A stretch of DNA of 52,624 nucleotides from Candidatus Limosilactobacillus intestinipullorum (lineage in GTDB: Bacteria; Bacillota; Bacilli; Lactobacillales; Lactobacillaceae), in contig DXAF01000037.1 of NCBI GenBank assembly GCA_019117185.1, forward strand, positions 1 through 52,624. Direction: 5' to 3'. The notes below the pieces were generated by a model, which saw only the letters and a program-made list of their open reading frames with translations, was not told the DNA's origin and searched no databases. Below, one piece after another: positions 41,753 to 52,521 of the stretch. Both the position numbers and the translations under genes were made by a program. Position 1 is the first letter of the stretch. Each line of letters opens with the position of its first letter.

Positions 41753-42143
41753 TTTGTAAGCTTTGGGTAATTGAGCACAGCTTTTGTTGTGTTAGGAAGG
41801 TCCATGCTCGCACAGGCTGCGATGCCTGTAGTGTTTGTGCTCGCTGAAAAAATAAGGCGGGGCACCGGCTTGCCCGGTGACGGCGGAAAAAACGGCTACG
41901 GTTTTACTATGCCCGAGTATTCCTGAAAAGTGCCACAGTGACGATACAACAGGGGAAACCCTGTTGGTGGAACGCGGTAAACCCCTCAAGCGGTAAACCC
42001 AAACTACGGTAGGGGAGCTTTGGATAGCAAATTGAAGCGATTCCAGGGGAGAGTTTTTACTCTGAGATAGATGATTACCTCGACCTAGCCATTGCCTGGT
42101 GGTTAGGTTACGACAAAACATGGCCTACAGATGCTTACAAGCA
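41753..42143 (+). ncRNA. rnpB: RNase P RNA (bacterial type B)
   Basis: The P1 helix is formed by TTGTAAGC (41754-41761) and GCTTACAA (42133-42140). Conserved core pieces follow in order: GGAAGGTCCATGCTCGCAC, GATGCCTGTAGTG, GAGTATTCCTGAAAAGTGCC, ACAGTGACGA, GTGGAACGCGGTAAACCCC, AAACCCAAACTACGGTAGGG, GATAGATGATTACC and GACAAAACATGGCCTACAGA. The layout agrees with the Bacillus-type RNA that processes tRNA 5' ends with RnpA. Ends are approximate by a few bases. Confidence 0.96.
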
Positions 42144-42146
42144 GGT

Positions 42147-42168
42147 GCCCGGTTCGCCGGGCTTTTTT
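42147..42168 (+). terminator. rnpB terminator
   Basis: GCCCGG-TTCG-CCGGGC is followed by six T. Confidence 0.9.
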
Positions 42169-42189
42169 ATTTTAAATTTTGACTTGGCC

Positions 42190-42217
42190 TTGACTTTTAA
42201 TTAAAAGCTGGTATCTT
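42190..42217 (+). promoter_or_regulatory. pyr operon promoter
   Basis: TTGACT and TATCTT (42212-42217) have a 16-base spacer. Confidence 0.6.
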
Positions 42218-42231
42218 GATAGTAATCAATG

Positions 42232-42338
42232 TCCTTTAAGTTAGTCCCGTGAGGCTAGTAAGGTGCGGAATAATGGTATGCCAGTAGACCATCCTGGCGA
42301 CATTGCCCCTCGACTTCACGGTGAGTCGAGGGGTTTTT
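42232..42338 (+). promoter_or_regulatory. PyrR-dependent attenuator 1
   Basis: The PyrR-binding loop AGTCCCGTGAGGCT followed by AGTAAGG fits the known recognition sequence. A 10-bp terminator stem (CCCCTCGACT/AGTCGAGGGG, 42306-42333) with TTTTT follows. UMP-bound PyrR would stabilise the loop and allow termination before pyrR. Confidence 0.9.
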
Positions 42339-42370
42339 CTTTTGGGGCAGACATGAAAGAGGTGTAATGA

Positions 42371-42901
42371 TTGGAGAAGCAAATTATTGACGCCATGGCG
42401 ATGAAGCGGGCCTTAACCCGGATTACTTACGAGATTATCGAGCAAAACAAGGGGACCCAGGGTCTGATCCTCATCGGGATTAAGACCCGGGGCGAGTTTA
42501 TTGCCCGGCGGATCGCCAACCAGATGGCTAAGTTGGAAGGCGCCCAGGTGCCGGTGGTCCCCTTAGATATCAGTGGTTACCGTGATGACCTGCAAGATGA
42601 CCAGACGGTTACGGAGAGCAAGGTGGACGGACACCTGCCGGTTGCCATTGATGACCAGCGGGTCGTACTGGTCGACGATGTCTTTTATACCGGGCGGACG
42701 GTCCGGGCGGCGATGGATGCCTTGATGGACCAGGGCCGGCCCCAAATCATTAGTGTGGCCGTCTTGGTTGACCGGGGCCACCGGGAGATGCCGATTCGGC
42801 CGGACTTTGTTGGCAAGAACGTGCCGACCGCTAGTCAAGAACGGGTCAAGGTCAATATGACCGAAGTTGACGCCGTTGACAATGTCGAATTAATTAAATA
42901 A
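42371..42901 (+). CDS. pyrR: PyrR, pyrimidine operon regulator / uracil phosphoribosyltransferase
   Basis: TTG 42371 follows GAGGTG. The 176-residue protein has the PRPP-binding loop VVLVDDVFYTGRTVRAAMDAL and the start EKQIIDAMAMKRALTRITYE typical of PyrR. It senses UMP/UTP against PRPP and binds the nascent leader RNA at the two sites found here (42232 and 42916). The short distance to attenuator 1 shows autoregulation. Confidence 0.96.
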   Translation: MEKQIIDAMAMKRALTRITYEIIEQNKGTQGLILIGIKTRGEFIARRIANQMAKLEGAQVPVVPLDISGYRDDLQDDQTVTESKVDGHLPVAIDDQRVVLVDDVFYTGRTVRAAMDALMDQGRPQIISVAVLVDRGHREMPIRPDFVGKNVPTASQERVKVNMTEVDAVDNVELIK

Positions 42902-42911
42902 GGATAACCAT

Positions 42912-43006
42912 TAACTTCGCTCCAGAGAGGGCAGCATGGTTGCACACCCGCAGATTAAGGCGGGGACCAGACTGCCCGGAGCAAGATTACCCCAGGCTTT
43001 TTTATT
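42912..43006 (+). promoter_or_regulatory. PyrR-dependent attenuator 2 (pyrR-pyrB gap)
   Basis: GCTCCAGAGAGGGCAGCATGG resembles the PyrR loop, with CTCC...GGGCAG pairing to CTGCCCGGAG at about 42971-42980 as closing stem. A weaker terminator stem, GCCCGG/CCCAGGC, ends at 42998 and is followed by six T. It lets PyrR tune the biosynthetic genes separately from its own. Confidence 0.75.
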
Positions 43007-43021
43007 ACAAAGGAGAAAATC

Positions 43022-43972
43022 ATGACAGAACTTGTTAAGTTACCACACTTCGTCAGTGTTGAAAAATTAACCGTTGACCAGATCGCCGCCCTGATTGCGC
43101 GGGCCGAATACTTCAAGCAGGGCGGCGCAACGCCGGCATTTAAACAACCAGTTTACGTCACCAACATGTTCTTTGAAAACTCAACCCGGACCCACACCAG
43201 CTTTGCGATGGCCGAAAAGAAACTCGGCCTGACCGAGATTCCCTTCGATGCGGCTCATTCGTCAATGGCCAAGGGTGAGACCCTCTATGACACCTGCCTG
43301 GTGATGAATGCCCTGGGCGTTGACCTGTCCGTTATCCGGGCGACCCAAAATGCCTACTACGAACCACTGATTCACCCCCAAGACGACCAACACCTGGACC
43401 TGGGGATCGTCAACGCCGGCGATGGCAGCGGCCAGCACCCGTCCCAGAGCCTGCTGGACATGATGACCATCCACGAACACTTTGGCCACTTCAAGGGCCT
43501 GAAGGTGGCAATCGTCGGTGACATTACCAATTCCCGGGTGGCCCGGTCCAACATGGAAATCTTGACCCGCCTGGGGGCAGAGGTTTACTTCTCCGGTCCT
43601 GAATACTGGTACGACCATGCCTTCGATCAGTACGGCAAGTACCGGCCCCTCGATGAACTAGTCGGGACGGTGGACGTGATGATGCTCCTCCGGGTCCAAC
43701 ACGAACGCCACGCGGGAGATGCTAACGAGGCCCGCTTTGACGCCGCCAATTACCACCGGGAATACGGGATCAACCACGACCGGTACGACCGCTTGAAAGA
43801 TGACTGCATCATCATGCACCCGGGTCCGATCAACCACGACGTTGAGCTCGCCGGTGACCTGGTGGAAGCACCGCAGTCGGCCTTCTTTAAGCAGATGCAA
43901 AACGGGGTCTTCATGCGGATGGCGATGTTAGAAGCCGTTGTCCGTGGTCGTCGCTTAGGAGGGTTAGAATAA
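43022..43972 (+). CDS. pyrB: Aspartate carbamoyltransferase catalytic chain
   Basis: The 316-residue protein carries the carbamoyl-phosphate loop [18 protein letters not shown], the later loop [25 protein letters not shown] and the end [17 protein letters not shown]. It makes carbamoyl-aspartate, the committed step. No regulatory chain gene (pyrI) is present, as expected in lactobacilli. The AAAGGAG site precedes ATG, and the TAA overlaps the pyrC ATG by one base. Confidence 0.97.
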   Translation: MTELVKLPHFVSVEKLTVDQIAALIARAEYFKQGGATPAFKQPVYVTNMFFENSTRTHTSFAMAEKKLGLTEIPFDAAHSSMAKGETLYDTCLVMNALGVDLSVIRATQNAYYEPLIHPQDDQHLDLGIVNAGDGSGQHPSQSLLDMMTIHEHFGHFKGLKVAIVGDITNSRVARSNMEILTRLGAEVYFSGPEYWYDHAFDQYGKYRPLDELVGTVDVMMLLRVQHERHAGDANEARFDAANYHREYGINHDRYDRLKDDCIIMHPGPINHDVELAGDLVEAPQSAFFKQMQNGVFMRMAMLEAVVRGRRLGGLE

Positions 43973-45258
43973 TGAAAACATTAATTCAAAACGGGACTGT
44001 TTACACCAACGGTCAATTAGTTAAGGCCGACGTTTTAATCGATGATGACCGCATCCAGGCGATTGGCAACCTGGCGGACTTGGCCGATGAGGTGGGCCGG
44101 GTCGTCAACGCCAGCGGCCAGCTCGTCACCCCTGGCCTGGTTGACGTCCATGTCCACTACCGCGACCCCGGCCAGACCCAAAAGGAAACGATTAAGACTG
44201 GTTCGGCGGCGGCCGCTCACGGTGGTTTCACCACGGTGGGGGCGATGCCGAATGTCGAACCCGCCCCCGACACCCCCGATCGGGTAGCCCAGATGGTTAA
44301 ACGCAACCAAGAAGAGGGCAGTGTTCACATTGCCCAGTACGCCACGATCACGACTGGCCGGTCCGGTGACCAGCTGGTTGACTTTGCGGGCGTCAAGGCC
44401 GCTGGGGCCTTTGCGGTCAGCAATGACGGTTCCGGGGTCCAGACGGCGGGCACGATGTACAAGGCGATGCAGGGGGCAGCCCAGGCTGGCCTGCCCCTAG
44501 CCGCCCACGTTGAAGATAACTCTCTCCTCTTCGGTGGGGTCATGAATGAGGGCCAGCGGTCAAAGGAACTTGGTGTCCCGGGGGCGCCTAGTGTTTCCGA
44601 ATCGGCTCAGGTGGCCCGCGACCTGGTTTTGGCCAACGCCACTGGGGTCCACTACCACGTTTGCCACATCTCCACGAAGGAAAGCTTGGCCATGGTCCGG
44701 TTTGCTAAGCAGCAGGGGGTCAATGTGACCTGTGAGGCATCACCCCACCACCTCCTCTTGGCCGATAAGGATATCCCGGCCGGCGACAGCAACTACAAGA
44801 TGAACCCGCCACTGCGGGACGAAAGCGACCGGCAAGCATTAGTGGCCGCCCTGCAAAACGGGACGGTGGACATGATTGCGACCGACCACGCGCCCCACAC
44901 GGTTAGTGACAAGCCCGGTGACTTTACCAAGTCCGCTAACGGGATTACCGGGAGTGAAACCGCCTTTTGCGAGCTCTACACGAAGCTGGTTAAGCCAGGG
45001 ATCATTAGCCTTGCAAAGCTCCTCGACCTCTTAACCGCTAAGCCCGCCGACCTCTTTAATCTCACCGGTGCGGGCCACCTGGAACCAGGCCAGCCGGCTG
45101 ACATTGCGATTTTTGACCTGGACCACGAGTTTGAAATTAAGCAGGAAGACTACCAATCAAAGGGGATCAACACGCCGTTTACCGGTGACCACGTTTATGG
45201 GGAAACGGTGCTGACCCTGGTTGATGGTCAGGTTGTATACGAACGAAAGGAAGATTAA
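43972..45258 (+). CDS. pyrC: Dihydroorotase
   Basis: The 428-residue amidohydrolase shows the zinc-binding [10 protein letters not shown], the HVEDN and CHISTKESL His motifs, and [10 protein letters not shown] with the catalytic Asp. This is the class I long form found in Gram-positives. It closes carbamoyl-aspartate to dihydroorotate. It overlaps pyrB by one base and shares its last A with the carA start. Confidence 0.96.
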   Translation: MKTLIQNGTVYTNGQLVKADVLIDDDRIQAIGNLADLADEVGRVVNASGQLVTPGLVDVHVHYRDPGQTQKETIKTGSAAAAHGGFTTVGAMPNVEPAPDTPDRVAQMVKRNQEEGSVHIAQYATITTGRSGDQLVDFAGVKAAGAFAVSNDGSGVQTAGTMYKAMQGAAQAGLPLAAHVEDNSLLFGGVMNEGQRSKELGVPGAPSVSESAQVARDLVLANATGVHYHVCHISTKESLAMVRFAKQQGVNVTCEASPHHLLLADKDIPAGDSNYKMNPPLRDESDRQALVAALQNGTVDMIATDHAPHTVSDKPGDFTKSANGITGSETAFCELYTKLVKPGIISLAKLLDLLTAKPADLFNLTGAGHLEPGQPADIAIFDLDHEFEIKQEDYQSKGINTPFTGDHVYGETVLTLVDGQVVYERKED

Positions 45259-45260
45259 TG

Positions 45261-46349
45261 ATGGAACGCTACCTTGTACTAGAAGACGGCAGTGTTTACG
45301 CCGGCGAAGGCTTCGGCGCCGACCGGTCCACCCTTGGTGAAGTGGTCTTTACGACCGGGATGACGGGCTACCAAGAGGCAATTACCGACCAGTCCTACGC
45401 TAACCAGATCCTGGTGTTCACCAACCCGCTGATTGGTAACTACGGGGTTAACCTTGATGACTATGAATCACTGGAGCCCCAGATCAAGGGGGTAATCTGC
45501 CACCAGGTGGCTCGTCGGCCGAGCAACTGGCGGATGCAAGACACCCTGCCAAATTTTCTTGATCAACAAGACGTACCAGGAATCCAGGGGATTGACACCC
45601 GGGAATTAGTCCGGAAGCTTCGCCAGCACGGGACGCTCCGCGGGGCCATTGTCGATGATGTCGCCGACCTGGCCAGCCTGGTGAAGAAGCTCCGGGCGGC
45701 CCACCCGACGGCCAACATCATCAGCCAGGTTTCCACCAAGTCACCATACCCGAACCCGGGGACGAAGCGGAACATCGTCGTAATTGACTTTGGAATCAAG
45801 CACAGCATTCTCCGGGAGTTAGCCGAACGGGAATGCAACGTGATCGTCCTGCCTTACACCGCGACGGCCCAGCAGGTCCTTAACCTCAAACCCGATGGGG
45901 TCTTATTGAGCAACGGCCCGGGAGACCCTGAGGAGATGGGGGCGGCAGCCCAGATGGTGGCCGAAGTGGAAAAGCACCTGCCACTGTTTGGCATCTGCAT
46001 GGGTCACCAGATCTTCGCCCTCGCTAACGGGGCCCAGACTTACAGGATGAAGTTCGGTCACCGGGGCTTCAACCACCCGGTCCGTAATATCGCTACCGGT
46101 GAGATTGCCTTTACCTCGCAAAACCACGGTTACGCGGTTGACCCGGCTTCCGTGGATAGTGACAAGCTGCTGGTAACCCACGTCGAAGTCAACGACGGGA
46201 CGGTGGAAGGGTTGCGGCATAAGCAATACCCAGCCTTCTCCGTTCAATTCCACCCGGACGCGGCGCCGGGACCGCACGACGCGGACAGCTTATTTGATGA
46301 CTTTATTAGTATGGTCGACCAACAAAGGAGTGAACGGACGAATGCCTAA
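45261..46349 (+). CDS. carA: Carbamoyl-phosphate synthase small (glutaminase) subunit
   Basis: Two ATGs (45258, 45261) follow AAAGGAAG; the second has better spacing. The 362-residue protein has an N-terminal CPSase domain and a class I amidotransferase domain with the nucleophile Cys in [14 protein letters not shown] and the His in [11 protein letters not shown]. The third triad position is Asp rather than the Glu of FHPEASPGP in enterobacteria; from memory this variant is common in Lactobacillales. It feeds ammonia to CarB. It ends overlapping carB by eight bases. Confidence 0.95.
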   Translation: MERYLVLEDGSVYAGEGFGADRSTLGEVVFTTGMTGYQEAITDQSYANQILVFTNPLIGNYGVNLDDYESLEPQIKGVICHQVARRPSNWRMQDTLPNFLDQQDVPGIQGIDTRELVRKLRQHGTLRGAIVDDVADLASLVKKLRAAHPTANIISQVSTKSPYPNPGTKRNIVVIDFGIKHSILRELAERECNVIVLPYTATAQQVLNLKPDGVLLSNGPGDPEEMGAAAQMVAEVEKHLPLFGICMGHQIFALANGAQTYRMKFGHRGFNHPVRNIATGEIAFTSQNHGYAVDPASVDSDKLLVTHVEVNDGTVEGLRHKQYPAFSVQFHPDAAPGPHDADSLFDDFISMVDQQRSERTNA

Positions 46350-49300
46350 GCGTACTGATATTCATAAAATTTTAGTGATTGGTTCGGGCCCTATCATCAT
46401 TGGTCAGGCGGCTGAATTTGACTATTCTGGGACCCAGGCTTGCTTGGCCCTGCGAGAAGAGGGCTATGAGACGGTCCTGGTTAATTCCAACCCGGCCACG
46501 ATCATGACCGACAACGAAATTGCTGACCACGTCTACATTGAACCCCTGACGGTAGAATCGGTTTCCCGGATTATCCGGAAGGAATACCCGGACGCCATCC
46601 TGCCAACTTTGGGTGGTCAGATTGGCTTGAACTTGGCGGTGGCCCTGTCCAAGACCGGCCTGCTGGACGAACTTGGCATCCAATTGCTGGGGACCAAGCT
46701 AGACTCGATCGACGAGGCGGAAGACCGGGAAAAGTTTAAGGAATTGATGCAACGGCTGGGCGAACCAGTACCAGCTTCCCAGACGGTCGAAACCGTTGAC
46801 GAGGCCCTCGACTTTGCCCACCAGATCGGCTACCCCGTGATCGTCCGGCCCGCCTTTACCATGGGTGGTACCGGTGGGGGGATGTGCCACAACGATGAGG
46901 AGTTGCGGACCATCGCCGCCAACGGGCTGGACCTCTCACCAGTGACCCAGTGTTTGATTGAAAAGTCGATTGCTGGTTACAAGGAAATCGAATTTGAAGT
47001 AATGAGGGACGCCAGCAATAATGCTATGGTGGTCTGCTGCATGGAAAACTTCGACCCGGTTGGTATCCACACCGGGGACTCGATCGTCTTCGCACCGAGC
47101 CAGACTTTATCCGACCGTGAATACCAAATGCTCCGTGACTGTGCCCTGAAGTTGATCCGGGCCCTGAAGATCGAAGGGGGTTGCAACGTCCAGTTGGCCC
47201 TCGACCCGAACAGCTACCACTATGACGTCATCGAAGTGAACCCCCGGGTCTCCCGGTCTTCAGCCCTAGCTTCCAAGGCGACGGGGTACCCGATTGCCAA
47301 GATGGCCGCTAAGATTGCCGTCGGCCTGAACCTGGACGAAATTAAGAACCCGGTAACGGGGACGACCTACGCCGAATTTGAGCCAGCCCTCGACTACGTA
47401 GTCTGCAAGATTCCCCGCTGGCCATTTGACAAGTTTACCCGGGCTGACCGCCGCCTTGGCAGTCAGATGAAGGCCACCGGGGAAGTCATGGCGATTGGCC
47501 GGACGGCGGAAGAAGCCTTACAAAAGGCAGTCCGGTCACTGGAAATCGACCAAAAGGACCTCTTCTCCGCACCAGCCCACGCGGCGACCGATATTCAATT
47601 AGAAGATAAGTTAGTTCATGCCGAAGACGACCGGCTCTTCTACATTGCCGAAGCCTTTCGCCGGGGTTACACAATTGAAGACGTCCACGAACTGACTAAG
47701 ATCAACGACTACTTCCTCGACGTGGTCCACCACTTAATCGAATTAGAAGGACAGATCAAGGACCACCCGAAGGACTTGGCTACCTTAAAGACGGCTAAAA
47801 AGTATGGCTTTAGCGATCCGACAATCGCTAAGCTCTGGCAAATGAAGCCAGATCAGGTGCGGGCCCTCCGGAAGGCCAACGGGATTATCCCGGTTTACAA
47901 GATGGTCGACACCTGTGCGGCCGAATTTGATTCCTCTACGCCATACTTCTACAGCACCTACGATCGGCAAAATGAAAGCCAGCGAACGGCTAAGAAGTCG
48001 GTTCTGGTTATCGGTTCCGGCCCGATCCGGATTGGCCAAGGGGTGGAATTCGACTACGCTACGGTCCACTGTGTTAAGGCCCTCCAGTCACTGGGCTACG
48101 AGGCGATCGTGATGAACTCTAACCCGGAGACTGTGTCGACCGACTTCTCCGTTTCCGACAAGCTCTACTTTGAACCGCTGACTTTGGAAGATGTCATGAA
48201 TGTCATCGACCTGGAGCAACCGGTGGGCGCCATTGTCCAATTCGGTGGGCAGACGGCGATTAACCTAGCAGCGGGCCTGGCCAAAAACGGGGTCCAGATC
48301 CTCGGCACCAGTGTCAAGGACCTCGATGCGGCAGAAGACCGGCGGATTTTTGATGACATCATTAAGCGCCTTGAATTGAAGCAACCTGTCGGCTTAACTG
48401 CTACGACCCACCAGGGGGTAATTGACGCTGCCGACCAGATCGGTTACCCAGTACTGGTCCGGCCAAGTTACGTGCTCGGTGGTAAGGCGATGGAAATTGT
48501 TTATAACGAAAAAGAACTCCGTCAGTACCTGCAGGAGAACGCGGACGTAGCGGCGGACCACCCAATCTTGATCGATGCCTACTTGGAAGGACGGGAGTGT
48601 GAAGTCGATGCCATTTGTGACGGCACCGACGTCCTCTTGCCAGGGATCATGGAACACATTGAACATGCCGGGGTCCACTCGGGTGACTCCATGGCCGTCT
48701 ACCCGCCACAAAGCTTCGACGACGACATCAAGCAGCAAATTGTCTCGGCGACTAAGGAACTGGCGATTGCCTTGAAGTGCCGGGGAATCATGAACATCCA
48801 GTTTATTATCCACGACCACGAGGCCTACGTGCTGGAAGTTAACCCGCGGGCTAGCCGGACGGTGCCATTTCTCAGTAAGATCACTGGAATCGAGATGGCC
48901 CAGGTGGCTACCCGGGTCATCATGGGCAAGAGCCTGGCTGCCCAGGGCTACCACGATGGCCTCTACCCTGAAAGCACGATGATCCACGTTAAGGCCCCGG
49001 TCTTCAGTTTCAACAAGCTGGATGACGTTGACTCCTATCTCGGACCCGAGATGAAGTCGACTGGTGAAGTCATGGGTACGGACCAGACCTTTGCCAAGGC
49101 CCTCTATAAAGCCTTTGCCGGGGCGAAAATGCAACTGCCGGACAACGGGAGCGTCCTGTTGACGATTGAAGACAACGACAAGCAGACGATCCTACCGCTG
49201 GCTAAGCGCTTTGCCCTAATCGGCTGGCGCCTGCTGGCCACGTCCGGGACGGCGGACTTCTTGAAAGACCATGGTCTCCACGTTGAAACGGTGGGCAAGA

Positions 49301-49524
49301 TTGGCGAGGACGACGGTGACCATAACATCTTGCGGGTCATCAAGGATAACAAGGTTGACCTGGTTATCAACACGATGGGTCATGACTACGCGAAGAATTC
49401 GGATGGCTTCATCATCCGGCAGACCGCGATTGAACATAACATTCCACTGCTGACGGCGCTCGATACCGTGGACGCTTTATTGATGGCATTGGAGAACCGG
49501 TCATTTACGACGGCCGCATTATAA
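46342..49524 (+). CDS. carB: Carbamoyl-phosphate synthase large subunit
   Basis: ATG 46342 follows AAAGGAG and overlaps the carA stop. The 1060-residue enzyme contains two ATP-grasp halves: the first from [20 protein letters not shown] with [13 protein letters not shown], the second from [20 protein letters not shown] with [15 protein letters not shown]-terminal MGS-like regulatory domain begins around residue 930 ([20 protein letters not shown]). It is the last gene of the pyr operon here; pyrD, pyrF and pyrE are not adjacent. Confidence 0.97.
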   Translation: MPKRTDIHKILVIGSGPIIIGQAAEFDYSGTQACLALREEGYETVLVNSNPATIMTDNEIADHVYIEPLTVESVSRIIRKEYPDAILPTLGGQIGLNLAVALSKTGLLDELGIQLLGTKLDSIDEAEDREKFKELMQRLGEPVPASQTVETVDEALDFAHQIGYPVIVRPAFTMGGTGGGMCHNDEELRTIAANGLDLSPVTQCLIEKSIAGYKEIEFEVMRDASNNAMVVCCMENFDPVGIHTGDSIVFAPSQTLSDREYQMLRDCALKLIRALKIEGGCNVQLALDPNSYHYDVIEVNPRVSRSSALASKATGYPIAKMAAKIAVGLNLDEIKNPVTGTTYAEFEPALDYVVCKIPRWPFDKFTRADRRLGSQMKATGEVMAIGRTAEEALQKAVRSLEIDQKDLFSAPAHAATDIQLEDKLVHAEDDRLFYIAEAFRRGYTIEDVHELTKINDYFLDVVHHLIELEGQIKDHPKDLATLKTAKKYGFSDPTIAKLWQMKPDQVRALRKANGIIPVYKMVDTCAAEFDSSTPYFYSTYDRQNESQRTAKKSVLVIGSGPIRIGQGVEFDYATVHCVKALQSLGYEAIVMNSNPETVSTDFSVSDKLYFEPLTLEDVMNVIDLEQPVGAIVQFGGQTAINLAAGLAKNGVQILGTSVKDLDAAEDRRIFDDIIKRLELKQPVGLTATTHQGVIDAADQIGYPVLVRPSYVLGGKAMEIVYNEKELRQYLQENADVAADHPILIDAYLEGRECEVDAICDGTDVLLPGIMEHIEHAGVHSGDSMAVYPPQSFDDDIKQQIVSATKELAIALKCRGIMNIQFIIHDHEAYVLEVNPRASRTVPFLSKITGIEMAQVATRVIMGKSLAAQGYHDGLYPESTMIHVKAPVFSFNKLDDVDSYLGPEMKSTGEVMGTDQTFAKALYKAFAGAKMQLPDNGSVLLTIEDNDKQTILPLAKRFALIGWRLLATSGTADFLKDHGLHVETVGKIGEDDGDHNILRVIKDNKVDLVINTMGHDYAKNSDGFIIRQTAIEHNIPLLTALDTVDALLMALENRSFTTAAL

Positions 49525-49532
49525 AATTAAAA

Positions 49533-49560
49533 AAACTGGGATTAATGTAAGTCCCAGTTT
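49533..49560 (+). terminator. pyr operon terminator
   Basis: AAACTGGGA pairs with TCCCAGTTT and T-rich sequence follows. Confidence 0.85.
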
Positions 49561-49617
49561 TTCTTTTTACAGACAAATATGGTATTTTAAATAGGTAAGA
49601 GAAGGGGAGTGGCAGTG

Positions 49618-49992
49618 ATGAAGTTGATCGTAACTCCGGCCGCGGCTGATTATATAATTAAGCAAGCCCGTCTAAAATCTGGAGATTCCGTGGCTGTTCG
49701 TGGTGAACGTATGGCGAAGGGTCAGTTTGCGATTACTTATCAGCCCAAGACACCGGACCAGGCCGTGGCGCATTACCAGCAGGCCGGACATGACTTTTTC
49801 GTTGAGTTTGGGGATGAATGGTTTTTCTCCGGTAAGGTTACGACGGTCGATTATCGTGCCGGTCAACTAGTCTACCAATCGGTCAAAGAGACACTAGCCG
49901 AACCAATAACACAAGCTAAGGGCCAATCAACGCAGCCGCAACCCGATGCCAGTACGGCAGCCTCCCGGAAGTATGAAGATTACTGGGAGTAG
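49618..49992 (+). CDS. HesB/YneR-like small protein (Fe-S scaffold fold without cysteines)
   Basis: ATG 49618 follows AAGGGGAGTGG. The 124-residue protein has the HesB/IscA-like opening MKLIVTPAAADYIIKQARLK and the central HDFFVEFGDEWFFSGKVTTV, but none of the Cys that bind iron in IscA. This Cys-free branch (YneR/YqkB-like) is common in Firmicutes and its role is unclear. The last 40 residues form a polar Gln/Ser/Ala tail. The gene stands alone. Confidence 0.65.
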   Translation: MKLIVTPAAADYIIKQARLKSGDSVAVRGERMAKGQFAITYQPKTPDQAVAHYQQAGHDFFVEFGDEWFFSGKVTTVDYRAGQLVYQSVKETLAEPITQAKGQSTQPQPDASTAASRKYEDYWE

Positions 49993-50018
49993 TATAATTA
50001 GACTTGGAGGGGATCACA

Positions 50019-50836
50019 ATGAAGACGATTAAACTAAATAATGGAATTGAAATGCCGATGGTCGGCTTTAGAACTTACCAAATAGAACCAGAGATTGCGA
50101 CCGCCCACATTCTACAAGCATTGCGGACCGGCTATCGTTTAATCGATACGGCGCAGTATTATGGTAACTAAGCTGAGGTCGGCGAAGCACTGACGGAGAG
50201 CGGCTTGGCCCGGGATAAAGTTTTGTGACTACGAAGGTGCGGACGACTGGTTATGAGGAAACTAAGCAAGGAATTGATGATTCTTTGAAGCGGTTTAACC
50301 ATGACTACTTTGACCTCATTTTGATTCACTGGCCAATGGAAGATGACTTTGGTACTTACCGGGCCCTGGAAGAAGCTTACCAGGAAGGCAAGACGCGGGC
50401 GATTAGTTTGAGTAATTTCAATGCGGCCCAGGTGCAAGCTATTATTGATAATTTCACCGTAGCACCAGCACTTGACCAGATCGAAACCCACCTACTGTGG
50501 CAGCAAAAGAAGATGCATGCTTACTTGACTAGCAAGGGGATTGCCCACGAATCCTACTCCCCGCTGGGTGAAGGACAACCGGAATTCTTGGAGAACCCAA
50601 CCCTAGTTGAAATGGCAAAGCTTTATAAGGTAACACCTGCCCAGCTAACCCTGCGGTTCATGGACCAAGAAAACATTATAGTAATTCCAAAGACGCTGGA
50701 CCCAAAGCAAATGGCCGAAAACTTGGATCTCTTTAACTTTACGATTACGGAAAAGGACATGAAGATTCTCGAGAGCTTAGATGAGAAGAAACCACTCGAT
50801 GGTTAGCCGGCCGCGATGTTGGAAGACCAATATTAA
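50019..50836 (+). pseudogene. Aldo/keto reductase pseudogene (two nonsense codons and a frameshift)
   Basis: The frame begins at ATG 50019 behind GGAGGGG and reads MKTIKLNNGIEMPMVGFRTY, an AKR start, to DTAQYYGN. TAA at 50169-50171 stands where the family has Glu (YGNEAEVG). The frame continues to KVL-TGA near 50225, where one T is missing from KVFVTTKV; after the frameshift, VTTKVRTTGY onward is intact with HWP, LSNFN and VIPKT-like motifs. A final TAG at 50804-50806 replaces the Trp of PLDGWPAAM, and the frame ends at 50836. Three separate lesions indicate real decay rather than one sequencing error. Confidence 0.85.
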
Positions 50837-50851
50837 TTAAAAAGAGGAGTT

Positions 50852-51991
50852 GTGACAGTGCAAAAATATCAGTTGATGGCAACGGCGGCGGCCGGAATTG
50901 AAGCCTTGGTAGGCCGGGAGCTCCGGGCGCTTGGCTACGAGACTAAGGTCGAAAACGGCCGGGTGCGGTTTACCGGTGATATGAAGGATATCTTAACCGC
51001 CAATTTGTGGTTGCGGACCGCGGACCGGGTGAAGATTATCGTCGGTGAGTTTACGGCCCGGACCTTTGACGAGCTGTTTGAACAAACGACCGACTTGCCT
51101 TGGGAAGACCTCTTGCCGGTAGATGCCGAGTTTCCGGTAGAAGGCCGGAGCCACCATTCGCAATTGCATAACGTGCCGAGTGTGCAGGCCATTGTGAAGA
51201 AGGCGATTGTCCAGCGCCTGAGTCGGGTCTACCACCGGCGGACGCGGTTGCCAGAAACCGGGGCACTGTACCCACTTGAAGTGGCCATTAATAAGGACCA
51301 GGTAATGTTGACCTTGGATACGACCGGGGAAAGTCTGTTTAAACGGGGCTACCGGAAGAACAAGGGGGGCGCGCCGTTAAAGGAAAATATGGCGGCGGCC
51401 CTGGTGATGCTGGCCCACTGGTTTACCGATAACCCCTTTGTCGACCCGGTGTGTGGGTCGGGGACGATCCCGATTGAAGCGGCGTTGATGGGACATAATA
51501 TTGCGCCGGGGATTAACCGGGCCTTTGCCTGTGAGCAATGGGTGAACCTGACGCCGGATGGCCTGTCGGATGAGGTTCGCGATGCGGCGGATGCGCAGGC
51601 GGACTATGACGTGGAGCTCGATATCCACGGTTACGATATTGACCAGAACATGGTGGAGATTGCCCAGGAGAACTGCCGGGCCGCGGGGTTGACCCACGAT
51701 ATTACCTTTAAGCAGTTAGCGTTGAAGGATTGGCACACGGACAAGATCAACGGGGTCATCGTGGCCAACCCACCATACGGGGAACGGCTGAGTGACCACG
51801 AGGCGGTCCACGAGCTCTACCGACAAATGGGCGAACTCTACCGGCCAATGACGACCTGGAGTAAGTACATTTTGACAGCTGACTTGGAATTTGAAAAGTA
51901 CTATGGTGCTAAGGCTACCAAGCGGCGGAAACTGTATAACGGGGCCCTGCGGACGGACCTGTTCCAGTACTGGGGTAAGAAAATTAGATAA
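50852..51991 (+). CDS. ypsC: THUMP-domain 23S rRNA guanine-N2 methyltransferase (YpsC/RlmL-N type)
   Basis: GTG 50852 (or 50858) follows AAGAGGAG. The 379-residue protein has an N-terminal ferredoxin-like plus THUMP domain (about 1-155), then a Rossmann methylase with VDPVCGSGTIPIEAALMG (SAM binding) and VANPPYGERL (the NPPY catalytic motif). It corresponds to the N-terminal half of E. coli RlmL, which makes m2G in 23S rRNA. In Bacillus ypsC follows rnpB directly; here the pyr operon lies between. Confidence 0.9.
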   Translation: MTVQKYQLMATAAAGIEALVGRELRALGYETKVENGRVRFTGDMKDILTANLWLRTADRVKIIVGEFTARTFDELFEQTTDLPWEDLLPVDAEFPVEGRSHHSQLHNVPSVQAIVKKAIVQRLSRVYHRRTRLPETGALYPLEVAINKDQVMLTLDTTGESLFKRGYRKNKGGAPLKENMAAALVMLAHWFTDNPFVDPVCGSGTIPIEAALMGHNIAPGINRAFACEQWVNLTPDGLSDEVRDAADAQADYDVELDIHGYDIDQNMVEIAQENCRAAGLTHDITFKQLALKDWHTDKINGVIVANPPYGERLSDHEAVHELYRQMGELYRPMTTWSKYILTADLEFEKYYGAKATKRRKLYNGALRTDLFQYWGKKIR

Positions 51992-51994
51992 AAA

Positions 51995-52045
51995 GAAGAT
52001 CCTCTAAGTATGAGGTAGGGTGTCTACTAGCTACTTAGGGGATCT
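51995..52045 (+). terminator. Terminator after ypsC
   Basis: A 15-bp stem (AAGATCCTCTAAGTA at 51995-52009 with 52031-52045) is followed by TTTTT. Confidence 0.9.
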
Positions 52046-52521
52046 TTTTGAATAGCAATAACCAGCAGGTATTCTGGGTCGCCATTAACATGACAGAATA
52101 AGCTGTTCAGTGCCGTTTATAATTAGGTAATCAAAAGTCAGTGGATAACTGGCTTTTTTTATTTTAGGCTGGTTTGGCGGGCTATCCGTAAGCGAACGGA
52201 TCCTTCAGCCACCGGCATTAAAGTATATTTATCTATTGAAAAACGAAATAATTATTTTAAAGTTGTAAGAAGAGTGCTATTAATAAAACAATTAATGTAC
52301 ATGGGCATAAGTGTTTGTCAAAGCATTGCTAGATAGGTTAAGGGGTGAATTAAAACGGTAGTTTAAAAACGAATGATTGTTATCAGTTGAATGATAAAGT
52401 CAAATATCAATAATGCGATAAAGTAGTATCAATTTGCAAATAATATTAAGAAAGAGGTAAAATAGTTTTCCGTTAAATAAAAATTTTTTACGTATATACG
52501 TAGATTGGGAGAAGACATCAC
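52046..52521. other. Long AT-rich intergenic region
   Basis: No gene is visible in 476 bases. The left part holds a TATAAT (52118-52123) followed by a small terminator-like hairpin (AGTCAGT/ACTGGCT, 52136-52154, then seven T), which could bound a very short RNA. From about 52230 the sequence is much richer in A and T than the neighbouring genes and has many stops in all frames. It probably carries the promoter of the next gene. Confidence 0.5.
52489..52502. repeat. Perfect 14-bp palindrome before the His-rich gene
   Basis: TACGTATATACGTA lies 19 bases upstream of the ATG at 52522, between a T-rich tract and the ribosome site. It could be an operator. Confidence 0.5.

Noticed and set aside
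46201-46300. CarA triad Glu replaced by Asp (FHPDAAPGP)
   Set aside because: I recall the same variant in streptococcal and lactobacillal CarA, so it looks lineage-typical rather than novel.
52118-52160. Very short RNA bounded by TATAAT and a terminator-like hairpin
   Set aside because: The distance from the -10 to the hairpin leaves almost no RNA body and no -35 element is visible; noted only within the intergenic description.
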